Below are positions 19,021 to 29,907 of a DNA stretch of 49,686 nucleotides, one piece after another. This DNA is from Spartobacteria bacterium (GTDB taxonomy: Bacteria > Verrucomicrobiota > Verrucomicrobiia > Chthoniobacterales > UBA10450): NCBI GenBank assembly GCA_003169975.1, contig PNAA01000007.1, forward strand, positions 107,267 to 156,952, in the 5' to 3' direction. The notes under the pieces were generated by a model. The model had not been told where the DNA came from. It did not search any database and worked only from the letters and a program-made list of their open reading frames with translations. The translations under genes and the position numbers were made by a program. Within the stretch, counting starts at the first letter, position 1. The number at the start of each line of letters is the position of its first letter.

Positions 19021-20330
19021 CCGCGGAGATCGCGCGCAAACTGCGACAGCGTTGGCGTCGACGCCTAACGAGTCTGCCCGGGCGTGATCGCTTTTGGTGC
19101 TACTCACGCGAGCCGCGGCCGGATGACCCTCCGCAAGGCTGGAAAATTCACCTTTCCGCGACGCTGCTCTCAGCGAACGAAGTCTTCGCCCGCGTCTGGC
19201 CGGTCCTGGTCAGGCACGATGCCTGGTTCAAAGTCGCGGCGCACTCCGATTTCCTTGCGCAACTAAACGCTGGCCTCACGGAATTTTCCCAGGTTGGAAA
19301 ATTTCTTACCGTCTATCCCCGCTCCACGCACGAGGCGGTCAATCTGGCGCGGGAGTTGCACACGGCCACACGAGGCTTACCCGGCCCGCGGATTCCATTC
19401 GACGAGCGCTATCGCAAGAATGGTCTGGTTTATTATCGCTACGGTTCCTTTCGAGTCGTTTCGAAAGACGCGGTCGCGGCGGGATTCATCACCGATCCGA
19501 CAGGCAAGGCGTATCGCGACCGGCGTGGACCGGGACGTGCGGTGCCCCGCTGGCTCGACGATCCTTTTAAGAAACCGCGCTTTGCAGATCACGGCGCACA
19601 TTATGGTGGCCCGCTCGCCCCGGATTATCTTCCGTTTCGAGCGGTCAGCCAAAGGGGAAAAGGCGGCGTCTACGAAGCCGTTGATCTCTCCGTGTCGCCG
19701 GCGCGGCGAGTCATTATCAAAGAGGGGCGTCGTCATGGCGAAACCGCCTGGGATGGCGAAGATGGTTACGCGCGGATCAAACGGGAAGGATTCGTCCTGC
19801 GCGCACTGCACCGTTCCGGAATTTCGGTGCCACAGGTATTTGGAGAATTGAATCGCGATGGGAATCGCTACCTTGTGCTCGAAAAAATCGCAGGTCGTTC
19901 CTTGATCGGCCGGGAAAAAATGCAGCCCCCGAAGCACTCCTGGCAGCGTGCGCTCCGCGTTCTCGAGCAGCTTGGTGGGGTGCTTGCGCAAATCCACGAC
20001 GGGGGCTGGGTCTGGCGCGACTGCAAACCATCTCATATTTTTCTGCACCGCGGCACGATCCGTTTGATTGATTTCGAGGGTGCATGTCGGATCAACACGC
20101 GCAATGTGCTCCCATGGGGCTCGCCGAATTATGTGCCAGCTTCGGCCCGCGGCAAATTTCAGCGCCGCGCGGGAACATGGGAGGATGACTACGCGCTCGG
20201 GGTCATCGTCTTCCAGTTTATGGCCGGTGAATTTCCACCGCTCAATTCCCGCCGGCGCCGCGCATTCTATCGAGAGAGCGGTTGCCCGGATTTCTTGCGC
20301 GCTCGGATCGAGAATCTGCTGCGGTGCTAA
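18957..20330 (+). CDS. Class III lanthipeptide synthetase-like protein (lyase plus kinase domains, no cyclase)
   Basis: The N-terminal half resembles the LanKC N-terminal (phospho-Ser/Thr lyase) domain: GWKIHLSATLLSANEVFARV, VGKFLTVYPRSTHEAVNLA, TRGLPGPRIPFDERYRKNG, VYYRYGSF, then DPTGKAYRDRRGPGRAVPRW. The second half is a protein kinase with all key motifs: Gly loop SQRGKGGVYEAVD, lysine in RVIIKEGR, catalytic loop WRDCKPSHIFL and the LanKC-style metal motif LIDFEGA, then GSPNYVPASA and EDDYALGVIVFQ. The protein ends right after the kinase at about 457 residues; the LanC cyclase domain of class III enzymes (usually over 800 residues) is missing. The ATG at 18957 overlaps the small ORF by 64 bp; a TTG at 19017, overlapping that ORF's stop as TTGA, is an attractive alternative. 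Confidence 0.83.
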   Translation: MHGSAIASPGLRILRCVSAALTAEIARKLRQRWRRRLTSLPGRDRFWCYSREPRPDDPPQGWKIHLSATLLSANEVFARVWPVLVRHDAWFKVAAHSDFLAQLNAGLTEFSQVGKFLTVYPRSTHEAVNLARELHTATRGLPGPRIPFDERYRKNGLVYYRYGSFRVVSKDAVAAGFITDPTGKAYRDRRGPGRAVPRWLDDPFKKPRFADHGAHYGGPLAPDYLPFRAVSQRGKGGVYEAVDLSVSPARRVIIKEGRRHGETAWDGEDGYARIKREGFVLRALHRSGISVPQVFGELNRDGNRYLVLEKIAGRSLIGREKMQPPKHSWQRALRVLEQLGGVLAQIHDGGWVWRDCKPSHIFLHRGTIRLIDFEGACRINTRNVLPWGSPNYVPASARGKFQRRAGTWEDDYALGVIVFQFMAGEFPPLNSRRRRAFYRESGCPDFLRARIENLLRC

Positions 20331-20386
20331 ATCCTGCACCCAAGGCCAGCCGTTCGCGGGTAACTGTCAGTCGCGCCCTGCGGCGG

Positions 20387-20413
20387 GTTGTAGCCGGGAT
20401 CGGTGATCCCGGC
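20387..20413. repeat. REP-like element, left half only
   Basis: GTTGTAGCC followed by the CGGGATCGGTGATCCCG hairpin, as at the left end of the full copies. The right half (ending GGCTACAAC) is absent; the sequence changes directly into a gene remnant, suggesting a recombination junction here. Confidence 0.7.
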
Positions 20414-20415
20414 CG

Positions 20416-20484
20416 ACGTGGGTCAAGCTGCGCGCGGACCCGCGTTTCCAGCAACTGCTGGCGAAGCACGGCGACGTGCACTAA
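20416..20484 (+). pseudogene. C-terminal remnant of a TolB/TPR-type protein
   Basis: An open frame of 22 codons reading TWVKLRADPRFQQLLAKHGD and then VH before the stop. It resembles the conserved ends of the neighbouring TPR proteins (VWARVDPRLDNVRSDPHFGP in the gene ending at 18662; LRDDPAFQKMLTQHESKA in the one ending at 22574). There is no start and no upstream part. It is probably the tail of a third paralogue lost by deletion or recombination at the adjoining half repeat element. Confidence 0.6.
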
Positions 20485-20537
20485 TTTTTCCGACGAGACT
20501 TGCGTCCAAGTCGTTCGGGAATTGAATTGGACCTGTG

Positions 20538-22574
20538 ATGAGTTCCTTCTTTCAGGAATTGAAACGGCGAAAGGTTTATCGCGTCGCGGTTGCCTGCGTC
20601 ATCGCTGCCGGCGGCATCATTTAGCTGGCCTCGGCGGTTTTTCCCGCGTGGGACCTTCCGAACTGGGCTTTGCGCCTCGTCGTCGTTCTGCTGCTGGTCG
20701 GTTTTCCGATCGCTCTCATCCTCGCCTGGGCGTTCGACGTGACACCCAGCGGCATCCAGGTCACGCCCACCCTCCCCGCCGCCGGGAATGGATTGGCGGG
20801 TGAGGGACATCGACGCAGGAATATTTTCGTGCTCGGCGTTTTCGGGCTGGTGGCGGCGGTCGCGGCCGGCTTTTTCCTCCTGCCCCACCTCACGGCGACG
20901 AAGATGGAGAAATCAATTGCCGTGCTGCCCTTTGAAAACCTGAGCGCCGACCAGGAGAACGCTTATTTCGCCGACGGCATCCAGGACGATATCCTGACGA
21001 GCCTGGCGAAGATTGGCGATCTCAAGGTCATCTCGCGCACTTCTGTCATGGCCTACCGGGGAAATGCGCGCAACATCCGCGAGATCGGCAAAGCACTGAG
21101 CGTCGGAGCGGTCCTTGAAGGAAGCGTGCGCCGGGAAGGAAAGCGGGTGCGCTTGAATGTCCAGTTGATCGATACGGCGACCGACCGGCATCTCTGGGCG
21201 GAGGATTACGATCGGGACCTGACCGACGTCTTCGCGATTCAAACTGACCTGGCCCAGAAGATCGCGCACAAATTGCAGGCGCAGCTCTCCCCTAACGAGA
21301 TGCAGCAGATCATGCGCAAGCCGACGGAGAACGGCGAAGCCTATCTCGCTTTCGTGGAAGCTCACAATTGGCATGTCAATCTGGAGGATGCCGCCAAACT
21401 GAAACAGGCGTCGCAACTTTACGAACGCGCCATCCAGCTCGATCCGAAGTTTGCTCTCGCAGTGGCCGACCTCTCCCATCTTGCAGAGCTGGGTCTTTCA
21501 CAATTTTGAACCGACCGAGGCGCAGCGCGAAGCGGCGCGCCGTTCGGCGGAACGCGCCCTGGAGCTGCAGCCGGACTTGCCCGAAGCGCACCTCGCGCGG
21601 GGCTATTCCCTCTATTACGGCGATCGCAAGTACGACGCCGCGCTCAAAGAGTTTGCCATTGCCTAGAGCGGGCTGCCCGAATGACGCGCAGGTTTATCTC
21701 GTTATCGGCGCCATCCAGCGCCGGCAAGGACGCTGGGCGGAATCGACTGCCAGCCTGGAAAAAGCGGTCCGACTGAATCCAAACGATACCTGGCCCTTGC
21801 AGAACCTGGTTTTCAATTACCAGATGCTGCGCGATTACGACGCGGCGGATCGCACACTCGACCGGGCTTTGGCGATGGCTCCAAAAATCCTTCAGCCTTT
21901 GGTCGATCAAGGCCAAACTCGCGATCGAGCAGCGGGGAGATTTTAGCGTCGCGGAAAAAGCGCTCGACGCGCTGGGCAAAGGGGCTGAGACGAGCGAAGC
22001 GCACCCGGACGCCGCGCTCGATATCGCCATCGCACAGCTAAACGTTTTCCTATGGCAGCGAAAATATCGGGAAGCACTTAAGGCCGCGAACAGTGTGAAG
22101 GATGAGGCGCTGTCCGCCAAACCGGAAGGCGCTTTCGAGAAGTATCTTTGCGAGGGCATCGCGTACGAAAAGTTGGGTCAGGCAGCGGAGTCGCGTTCCG
22201 CTTTTCTGAAGGCGAAAGAGTTGATCGAAGGAGCGGTGCGCACGGCCCCCAACTATGCCTCCGGGCACGCCAATCTGGCGCGGGCGCTGGCGCATTTGGG
22301 TGAAAAGGAGGCCGCCATCGCCGCAGCAAAACGCGCGACCGAATTGCTCCCCGAATCGGCCGACGCGTTCGAAGGACCGGTCATGACGGCGGCGCTGGCC
22401 GAGGTTTACGCGCTCACCGGTGAGAACGCGAAAGCGATCGAACTGCTCGATGGATTGCTCAGTCGGCCGAGCGAGGTGACGGCGGCAATGCTCAAGCTCG
22501 ATCCGGCGCTGGATCGGTTGCGCGACGATCCAGCCTTCCAAAAAATGCTCACGCAACACGAGAGCAAAGCCTGA
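20538..22574 (+). pseudogene. Decayed TolB/FlgO-like TPR membrane protein
   Basis: Paralogue of the gene at 16911. The start (MSSFFQELKRRKVYRVAVAC) is followed by an in-frame TAG at 20622-20624 where homologues have glutamine. The frame then continues through membrane segments and the TolB/FlgO-like domain (KSIAVLPFENLSADQENAYF, SVGAVLEGSVRREGKRVRLN). It breaks near 21485 (shift to the frame of WVFHNFEPTEAQREAARR), hits a second TAG at 21664-21666, again in a Gln context, shifts again near 21680 (DAQVYLVIGAIQRRQGRW) and returns to the original frame near 21899 (WSIKAKLAIEQRGDFSVAEK). Two nonsense changes and three frameshifts mean true decay is more likely than sequencing error. Confidence 0.88.
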
Positions 22575-22634
22575 TTTCGGCGGCCGACCGTGCGATTCGC
22601 CTCAGCGAGCAGGCGGCATAGATTGCGACCGAAA

Positions 22635-24014
22635 ATGAACTACGACCTCATCGTCATCGGCGGCGGACCGGCCGGGTATGTCGGGGCAATTCGCGCGGCG
22701 CAACTCGGCCAACGGGTCGCCTGTGTCGAGATGGAACGCGCCGGCGGCACTTGTCTCAACTGGGGCTGCATTCCGACCAAGTCGCTACTCCGCAATGCCG
22801 AGCTCTATCACTTGCTCAAGCACCGCGCGGCCGACTTCGGGTTCAAGATTGAGGGCCTTTCCTACGATTGGAGCAAGGTGATCCAACGTTCCCGCGATGT
22901 GTCGGATAAGAATGCCGCCAGCATCGAATTTCTCTTCAAGAAAAACAAAGTCGACTACATCCGCGGCAAAGCCTCGCTCGACCAGGCCGGCGCAGTTTCC
23001 GTGCGGTTTCCCGACGGAAAGACCGAAACGCACACCGCGCCGAAAATACTGATTGCGACCGGGGTGGTCTCGCGGCCGCTGCCCGGCCTGCCGTTTAACG
23101 GCCAGACGGTCATCGGCAGCCGCGAAGCGATGATCCTGGAGCCGCAACCGAAGAGCATGGTGATTATCGGCGCGGGCGCGATCGGGGTGGAGTTCGCCTA
23201 TTTCTACAACGCTTTCGGGACCACGGTGACTCTGATCGAAATGTTGCCTAACGTTTTGCCGGTGGAAGACACGGAGGTGTCGCAAACCCTGGAAAAAGCC
23301 CTAACGAAACAGGGTATAAGGATCCTGACCAACACGAAGACGACCAAAACGGAAGCCACCGGCAAGGGCGTTCGCGTCACCGTCGAAGGGAAAGTGGCGG
23401 AAACCATCGCAGCGGATGTTTGCCTGGTGGCGATCGGCGTGGCGCCGCTTTTGCCTGACGGAAAGGTGAAAATCGAACTGACCGATCGCGGTTACATCCA
23501 GACCGACGATCGCTCCGAGACGAACGCCCAAGGCATCTACGCCGCGGGCGACATCATCGGGCCGCCTTGGCTCGCGCACGTCGCGAGCTGGGAAGCGATC
23601 CAGGCGGTCGAAGGAATGTTCTGTAAAAGCGAGCCGCGCAAGATTCGCGTCTTTCCCGGTTGCACCTATTGCCAGCCGCAAGTGGCGAGCATCGGCCTAA
23701 CGGAACGCGCAGCCAAAGAAGCGGGTCGCAAATTTAGGATCGGGAAATTTCCCTTCAGCGCCAGCGGCAAAGCGCGCGCCATCGGCGAGACGGAGGGCTT
23801 CGTGAAGTTGATCATCGGCGAACCGCATGGTGAAATTCTGGGCGCGCACATTATCGGGGCGGAGGCGACGGAGATGATTGCCGAGCTCGGTCTCGCGATC
23901 ACGCTCGAGGCCACCTATGAAGAAATCGAGGCAACGATTCACGCGCACCCGACCCTGAGCGAATCGGTCCGCGAAGCGGCTGGTCAGGCTTTCGGCCGCG
24001 CGATCCACATCTGA
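22635..24014 (+). CDS. lpdA: Dihydrolipoyl dehydrogenase (E3)
   Basis: FAD enzyme that reoxidises lipoamide in the 2-oxo-acid dehydrogenase complexes or glycine cleavage system. The 459-residue protein has the FAD site DLIVIGGGPAGYVGAIRAA, the redox-active disulfide GGTCLNWGCIPTKS, the NAD site MVIIGAGAIGVEFAYFYNAF, a second FAD motif GIYAAGDIIGPP, and the C-terminal HAHPTLSE with the catalytic His-Glu pair. An upstream in-frame ATG at 22590 adds 15 unconserved residues; the ATG at 22635 (MNYDLIVIGG) is preferred. No E1 or E2 genes are in the window. Confidence 0.96.
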   Translation: MNYDLIVIGGGPAGYVGAIRAAQLGQRVACVEMERAGGTCLNWGCIPTKSLLRNAELYHLLKHRAADFGFKIEGLSYDWSKVIQRSRDVSDKNAASIEFLFKKNKVDYIRGKASLDQAGAVSVRFPDGKTETHTAPKILIATGVVSRPLPGLPFNGQTVIGSREAMILEPQPKSMVIIGAGAIGVEFAYFYNAFGTTVTLIEMLPNVLPVEDTEVSQTLEKALTKQGIRILTNTKTTKTEATGKGVRVTVEGKVAETIAADVCLVAIGVAPLLPDGKVKIELTDRGYIQTDDRSETNAQGIYAAGDIIGPPWLAHVASWEAIQAVEGMFCKSEPRKIRVFPGCTYCQPQVASIGLTERAAKEAGRKFRIGKFPFSASGKARAIGETEGFVKLIIGEPHGEILGAHIIGAEATEMIAELGLAITLEATYEEIEATIHAHPTLSESVREAAGQAFGRAIHI

Positions 24015-24040
24015 TTGCACGGGATTTCCGCGACCAGCTG

Positions 24041-24259
24041 CTATTTCTTGTTACCCACGATCACGAGCACGATCCCGCCGGCCAAAGCCAGGGCGCCGAG
24101 GATCGGCGGTAAGGGCACGGTGTGCTCCTTATCTGCGCTGACCTGAAGTGGTCCGGCGTCGATGATCTTTTCGCGCTTGGTGTAGGAGAATCCGCCATAA
24201 GCCAGCGCGACGATGCCGATGACGATGAGAATGAGGCCGATATAGCCAGCTGGTTTCAT
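24041..24259 (-). CDS. DUF3185 family small membrane protein
   Basis: 72 residues with two membrane helices (GYIGLILIVIGIVALAYGG and LGALALAGGIVLVIVG) joined by a polar stretch of about 25 residues (YTKREKIIDAGPLQVSADKE, HTVPLPPI). The KREKIIDAGPLQ and LPPILGALAL parts are typical of DUF3185, whose function is unknown. It starts 3 bp after the stop of another small membrane protein (TAGCTCATG), so both are translated from one message. Confidence 0.85.
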   Translation of the reverse strand: MKPAGYIGLILIVIGIVALAYGGFSYTKREKIIDAGPLQVSADKEHTVPLPPILGALALAGGIVLVIVGNKK

Positions 24260-24262
24260 GAG

Positions 24263-24412
24263 CTAAACACTGCGCCTGCCGGAGACAAGGTTGATAATCA
24301 GCACCACAATCGCGATCACGAGCAGAAGGTGAATCAAACTGCCGCCCACAGGTACCACGAACGCGCCGAGCAGCCAGAGCACCAACAGAATAACGAATAT
24401 TGTCCACAACAT
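24263..24412 (-). CDS. lmo0937-family small membrane protein
   Basis: A 49-residue ORF: MLWTIFVILLVLWLLGAFV, then VPVGGSLIHLLLVIAIVVLI and INLVSGRRSV. Two closely packed helices with the G-x-L-IHLLLVIA turn are the mark of the lmo0937 family, which is found in many soil bacteria and is often stress-induced; its function is unknown. A consensus ribosome binding site (GGAGG) precedes the ATG by 8 bp. It is immediately followed by the DUF3185 gene, forming a two-gene unit of tiny membrane proteins. Confidence 0.85.
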   Translation of the reverse strand: MLWTIFVILLVLWLLGAFVVPVGGSLIHLLLVIAIVVLIINLVSGRRSV

Positions 24413-24588
24413 AATTTTCCTCCGGTTAGAGTTTAATTAACTTCGTATCGCGCGGTGCGGGCGCGCTTCTTTTCGCGCAAATTCTTTCGGCGTGGAGGCA
24501 AGAATGCGAAATTTTTGCCCGGTCGGGCGCGGAAATTGCATACGAAACGCATGGCAGCCGGTCTCGGTTGATCGGTTGCCGGATCGTT

Positions 24589-25008
24589 ATGCTGCGCAAG
24601 ACTCTTCTCCCGCTCGCGTTCTCCGTTGTCCTCGGTTGCTCTGTCACGGAGGGCTCGCCCTTTGGCAGCTGGTCGGCGAGCGGCGTGGTCGTGAACAAGA
24701 CCTTTAGGTCCACCCCGCTCACCCACTCGCTGGGCGTGGATGGCATCTACAAGCTGGAGCTGCGCGACCGGGACAACAAAATTCGCCGACAGATGGTCAC
24801 GCGGGCCGTCTTTCTGGTCTACGAAATCGGCGACGAATTCAACGACCTCGCCGCTCCGCGCAAAACACGCAAGGCCAGTGTAACGCCGCAGCACGTGGTC
24901 GAAGCTGAAGCGGACAATTCTTTGGCGGCACCCAAGGTAGCGATCAAAGATCGGCTGGCCAGCACCCGCTTCACTCAGGACATGCTGCCCGAGACCGAAG
25001 GCTTTTAG
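24589..25008 (+). CDS. Putative lipoprotein of unknown function
   Basis: 139 residues from the ATG at 24589. The N-terminus MLRKTLLPLAFSVVLGC is a lipoprotein-type signal peptide with the cysteine at position 17 as acylation site. The mature part shows strand-like segments (GIYKLELRDRDNKIRRQMV, TRAVFLVYEIGDEFNDLA) and a polar tail. I do not recognise the family. Its stop overlaps the stop of the convergent kinase-etherase gene by 3 bp. An alternative ATG lies 21 bp upstream (24568). Confidence 0.65.
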   Translation: MLRKTLLPLAFSVVLGCSVTEGSPFGSWSASGVVVNKTFRSTPLTHSLGVDGIYKLELRDRDNKIRRQMVTRAVFLVYEIGDEFNDLAAPRKTRKASVTPQHVVEAEADNSLAAPKVAIKDRLASTRFTQDMLPETEGF

Positions 25009-26756
25009 CCGGCCGTGTCCCCGCCGTCCAGCGCCGCCCGGACATTCCAGCCGTGGCGCGCCAGGCGCGCCCTCGCCGTCTCGACATCGCAGCCGGTGAG
25101 TTGCATCAGCAGGCGAACGGCGCGCGCGCGCAACTTCTCGTTCGTCGCGGATAATTCGACCATCAGGTTGCCTCGCACGCGCCCGAGCTGCACCATCGCT
25201 CCGGTCGACAAAATATTGAGCGCCACCTTCGTGGCCGTGCCGGCCTTCAGTCTCGTCGATCCGGCAAGCAACTCCGGCCCGGTCGGAAGAACGATGCGAA
25301 GATCAAATTCGTTAGGCGAAGAGGCGTCCGCCGGGTTGCAGGTCAGCAGGAGGGTGCGCGCGCCGCACTCCCGGGCGCGCCGCAATGCGCCCAGGACGAA
25401 CGGCGTCCGGCCGCTAGCGGAGATCCCGCAGACGACGTCGTTTGCCCTCACGCCGCGTTCAACGATCGCGAGCGCGCCCGCGTGCGCGTCGTCTTCCGCG
25501 CCCTCGATGCTCCGATGCAGGGCTCCGACACCGCCGGCGATGATCCCTTGCACAAGCTCCGGCGCCGCGCCGAAAGTCGGCGGGATTTCGCTGGCATCGA
25601 GCACTCCCAACCGACCGCTCGTTCCGGCCCCGACATAGAAAAGGCGGCCGTTGTTCTTCAACGCCGTGGCGACCAGGGAAACGCCCTCCGCCAGTTGTTC
25701 CGCCGCCGCGCGTAGCGCTTCCTGCACAAACTCCTCCTCGGCCACGAAGAGATCGACCAGCTCCCGGGGCGAAAGGTTTTCGAGATCCAGTGACCGCAGA
25801 TTTATTTCTTCCGTCGCAGCCACCGCGATTTCCGGTGCTTGTTTTTCCACAGGCGACGTCAGCGGCGGCCTTTGACCGAGCGCGAGCCAGGCCGCGCCTA
25901 ACGCCGAAGGTTTTTCCATCACGAACGCGTTGGCGGTTGGCAGCAGCTCCGCTAACTCCCGACGGTAGGCCGCGACATAGATGGAATGCCCGCGAAATAA
26001 TCCACCGAGCAGCGCTACCGGCGGAGCGCGAAATTCCAACCGGTCCGCGACTGCGCAGGTGTACTCGGCGAGGACACGCGCGCCCGCGCGCAGGATGTCG
26101 TTGACTTCCGTGTGGCCGGCGGTGCCGGCCGCGAAGACGAGCGGCGCGAGCATTGCAATTTCCATCTTGCCTGCCGTTTGCGCCCAACGAACGAGTTCGT
26201 TCAGATCGTTCAGACCGAGGGCGCGCAACACTTCCTGCGCGAGTTCGCTGCCGCGACGGTGCAGATCGTAGTCGCGCAGCACGAAACGCAGCATCTCCAG
26301 CGACAGATCGTAGCCGCCGCCGGCGTCGCCCAGGACATGCCCCCAGCCGCCGGCACGTTCGACGCAGCCGTCGTGGCGGCCGGTGATGGACGAACCGGTT
26401 CCGGCGTTCACTGCGATGCCGTCGCCTTCGCCGAAGGCTGAAGCGAATCCGGATTCGCGATCGCTGCCGGTTACGATCGCGGCTCCCGGCCAGACTTCGG
26501 CGCAGAGCTTCGCCAGCTCTGCGCGATCCGCGGGCGTCCCGCAGCCGGCGAGGAAGGCCCCGACTCGCTCGACCGCGCGCGGCATTTCGCGCCAGATCTC
26601 CAGAATCCGCGCGCGACTCGTTAGGCGAAAATTTGTGGGAGCCAGCGAGCCTTCGTCCAGCAGTTGCAATTTGCCGCCGCGTGCCGCGAACAGCATCCAC
26701 GACGTTTTGGTGCCGCCGCCCTCGATGCCGAGAATTCTCTCCACCGCGTGCTCCAT
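25005..26756 (-). CDS. murQ: Fusion of a BadF-type amino-sugar kinase and N-acetylmuramic acid 6-phosphate etherase
   Basis: One 583-residue protein with two enzymes of cell-wall sugar recycling. Residues 1 to about 290 are a BadF/BcrA-type ATPase domain as in MurNAc/GlcNAc kinases (ILGIEGGGTKTSWMLF, VNAGTGSSITGRHDG, GWGHVLGDAGGGYDLS). Residues about 310-583 are MurQ: a SIS domain with YVGAGTSGRLGVLDASEIPP and SIEGAEDD, whose glutamates match the two catalytic glutamates of E. coli MurQ, then SGRTPFVLGALR and the end AGTATKVALNILSTGAMVQL. The fusion would phosphorylate MurNAc and then release lactate to give GlcNAc-6-phosphate without letting the intermediate go. MurK and MurQ are separate proteins in well-studied bacteria. 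It stands alone, divergent from ligA. Confidence 0.9.
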   Translation of the reverse strand: MEHAVERILGIEGGGTKTSWMLFAARGGKLQLLDEGSLAPTNFRLTSRARILEIWREMPRAVERVGAFLAGCGTPADRAELAKLCAEVWPGAAIVTGSDRESGFASAFGEGDGIAVNAGTGSSITGRHDGCVERAGGWGHVLGDAGGGYDLSLEMLRFVLRDYDLHRRGSELAQEVLRALGLNDLNELVRWAQTAGKMEIAMLAPLVFAAGTAGHTEVNDILRAGARVLAEYTCAVADRLEFRAPPVALLGGLFRGHSIYVAAYRRELAELLPTANAFVMEKPSALGAAWLALGQRPPLTSPVEKQAPEIAVAATEEINLRSLDLENLSPRELVDLFVAEEEFVQEALRAAAEQLAEGVSLVATALKNNGRLFYVGAGTSGRLGVLDASEIPPTFGAAPELVQGIIAGGVGALHRSIEGAEDDAHAGALAIVERGVRANDVVCGISASGRTPFVLGALRRARECGARTLLLTCNPADASSPNEFDLRIVLPTGPELLAGSTRLKAGTATKVALNILSTGAMVQLGRVRGNLMVELSATNEKLRARAVRLLMQLTGCDVETARARLARHGWNVRAALDGGDTAG

Positions 26757-26826
26757 GCGTTGGAAGTTGCAGCCGGTTGCGGAGAGCGGCTACCGGAGAT
26801 TGCCGTTTGCGCCGCTGTTTGTATGA

Positions 26827-28836
<2,010 letters not shown>

Positions 28837-28842
28837 GGCACG

Positions 28843-29907
28843 CTACCTCGGATTCGCCTCCAGCTTCAGAGGCACAGCCGACTTCTTGCTCGGTCCCAGC
28901 GCCATCGCTTCAGGTTTCGCGGATGCCGCCTGGACATTGAAGGTCAGTTTTTCCTTTCCGCGCAGGACGGTGATCGGAACGGAATCCCCCGCGCTGATGA
29001 AGAACGAAGCGTCGATCACATCCTCGGGTTCGTGCACCGGAACCCGGCCGACCTGCAATAGGATGTCGCCGGTCTTCAAGCCCGAGCCCGCCGCCGGTGT
29101 GCCCTCGTGGATTTCCGTCATCTCAGCGTTGGAACCTTCCACCGCATTCTCCGTCGCATGCACGTCGATCCCGATCCAGCCGTGACGCGCATCGCCGAAG
29201 CGCACGTAATCGCGACGGATCTTTTCCGCGGCGTCGATTGGCAAGGCGTAACAGGCCGAGCCGCTGTCCACGCTGCTGATGAGAATGCCGACGACTTCAC
29301 CTTTGAAATTGAGGAGCGGGGCGCCCGCTTCGCCGCGCTGGGTGGGGAGATTGACGCGCAGATGCGTGGTCGAGAAATAACGCCCGAGATATTTCCGGTC
29401 GAAACCCGCGATCATGCCGAAGCTCGGCGACTCCGGCAAATCGAGCGGATAGCCGATGGCCACGACGGGTGTGGCCAGGCCGAGCTCGGCTGATTTGCCG
29501 ATCGGCAGGAATGGCGTCGCCGCATCCACTTTCAAAAGCGCGATCCCGCTGCGGAGATCGGCCATCAATTGGGTGGCATGATATTTTTTTCCTTTGAACT
29601 GAACGGTGAAATCACTCGCCTCGCCGCCGACGGAATAGGAGGTATAGATCGTGCCGGTCGGGTCAACGAAAAAGCCGGTCCCGGAAAGCTCGCTGTGTTC
29701 ATCGACCGCGTGAATTTTGACGACCGCCTGGCCGCAGCGTTCGAAGATGGACTTCACTTCGCGGCTGATTGCGCCCGCCGTGTCCTCCTGCGCGCGGAGA
29801 GCGGGCAGGCTCAGACTAACGAGTGCGCAGAGACTGGCAAGACCCGCCGTGCACCCGCGGGAAAGAAACGAGCGCGGCGCCTGGCTAAAAATTGAAAGAC
29901 GGCTCAT
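28843..29907 (-). CDS. HtrA/DegS-like PDZ protein with all three catalytic residues replaced
   Basis: 354 residues: a signal peptide (LASLCALVSLSLPALRA), a trypsin-like domain of the HtrA/Deg family, and a PDZ domain from about residue 240 (GWIGIDVHATENAV, GTPAAGSGLKTGDILLQVG). The protease fold is recognisable (GTGFFVDPTGTIYTSYSV, VVAIGYPLDLP, LLNFKGEVVGILIS), but the His of TNxHV is Ser (TSYSVGG), the Asp of the D-x-A-VLK motif is Gly (RSGIALLKVD), and the Ser of GNSGGP is Ala (GEAGAPLL). It should therefore be a binding or sensing protein, not a protease. Its start overlaps the stop of the anti-sigma-like gene by 23 bp, and both follow an ECF sigma factor. Confidence 0.88.
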   Translation of the reverse strand: MSRLSIFSQAPRSFLSRGCTAGLASLCALVSLSLPALRAQEDTAGAISREVKSIFERCGQAVVKIHAVDEHSELSGTGFFVDPTGTIYTSYSVGGEASDFTVQFKGKKYHATQLMADLRSGIALLKVDAATPFLPIGKSAELGLATPVVAIGYPLDLPESPSFGMIAGFDRKYLGRYFSTTHLRVNLPTQRGEAGAPLLNFKGEVVGILISSVDSGSACYALPIDAAEKIRRDYVRFGDARHGWIGIDVHATENAVEGSNAEMTEIHEGTPAAGSGLKTGDILLQVGRVPVHEPEDVIDASFFISAGDSVPITVLRGKEKLTFNVQAASAKPEAMALGPSKKSAVPLKLEANPR

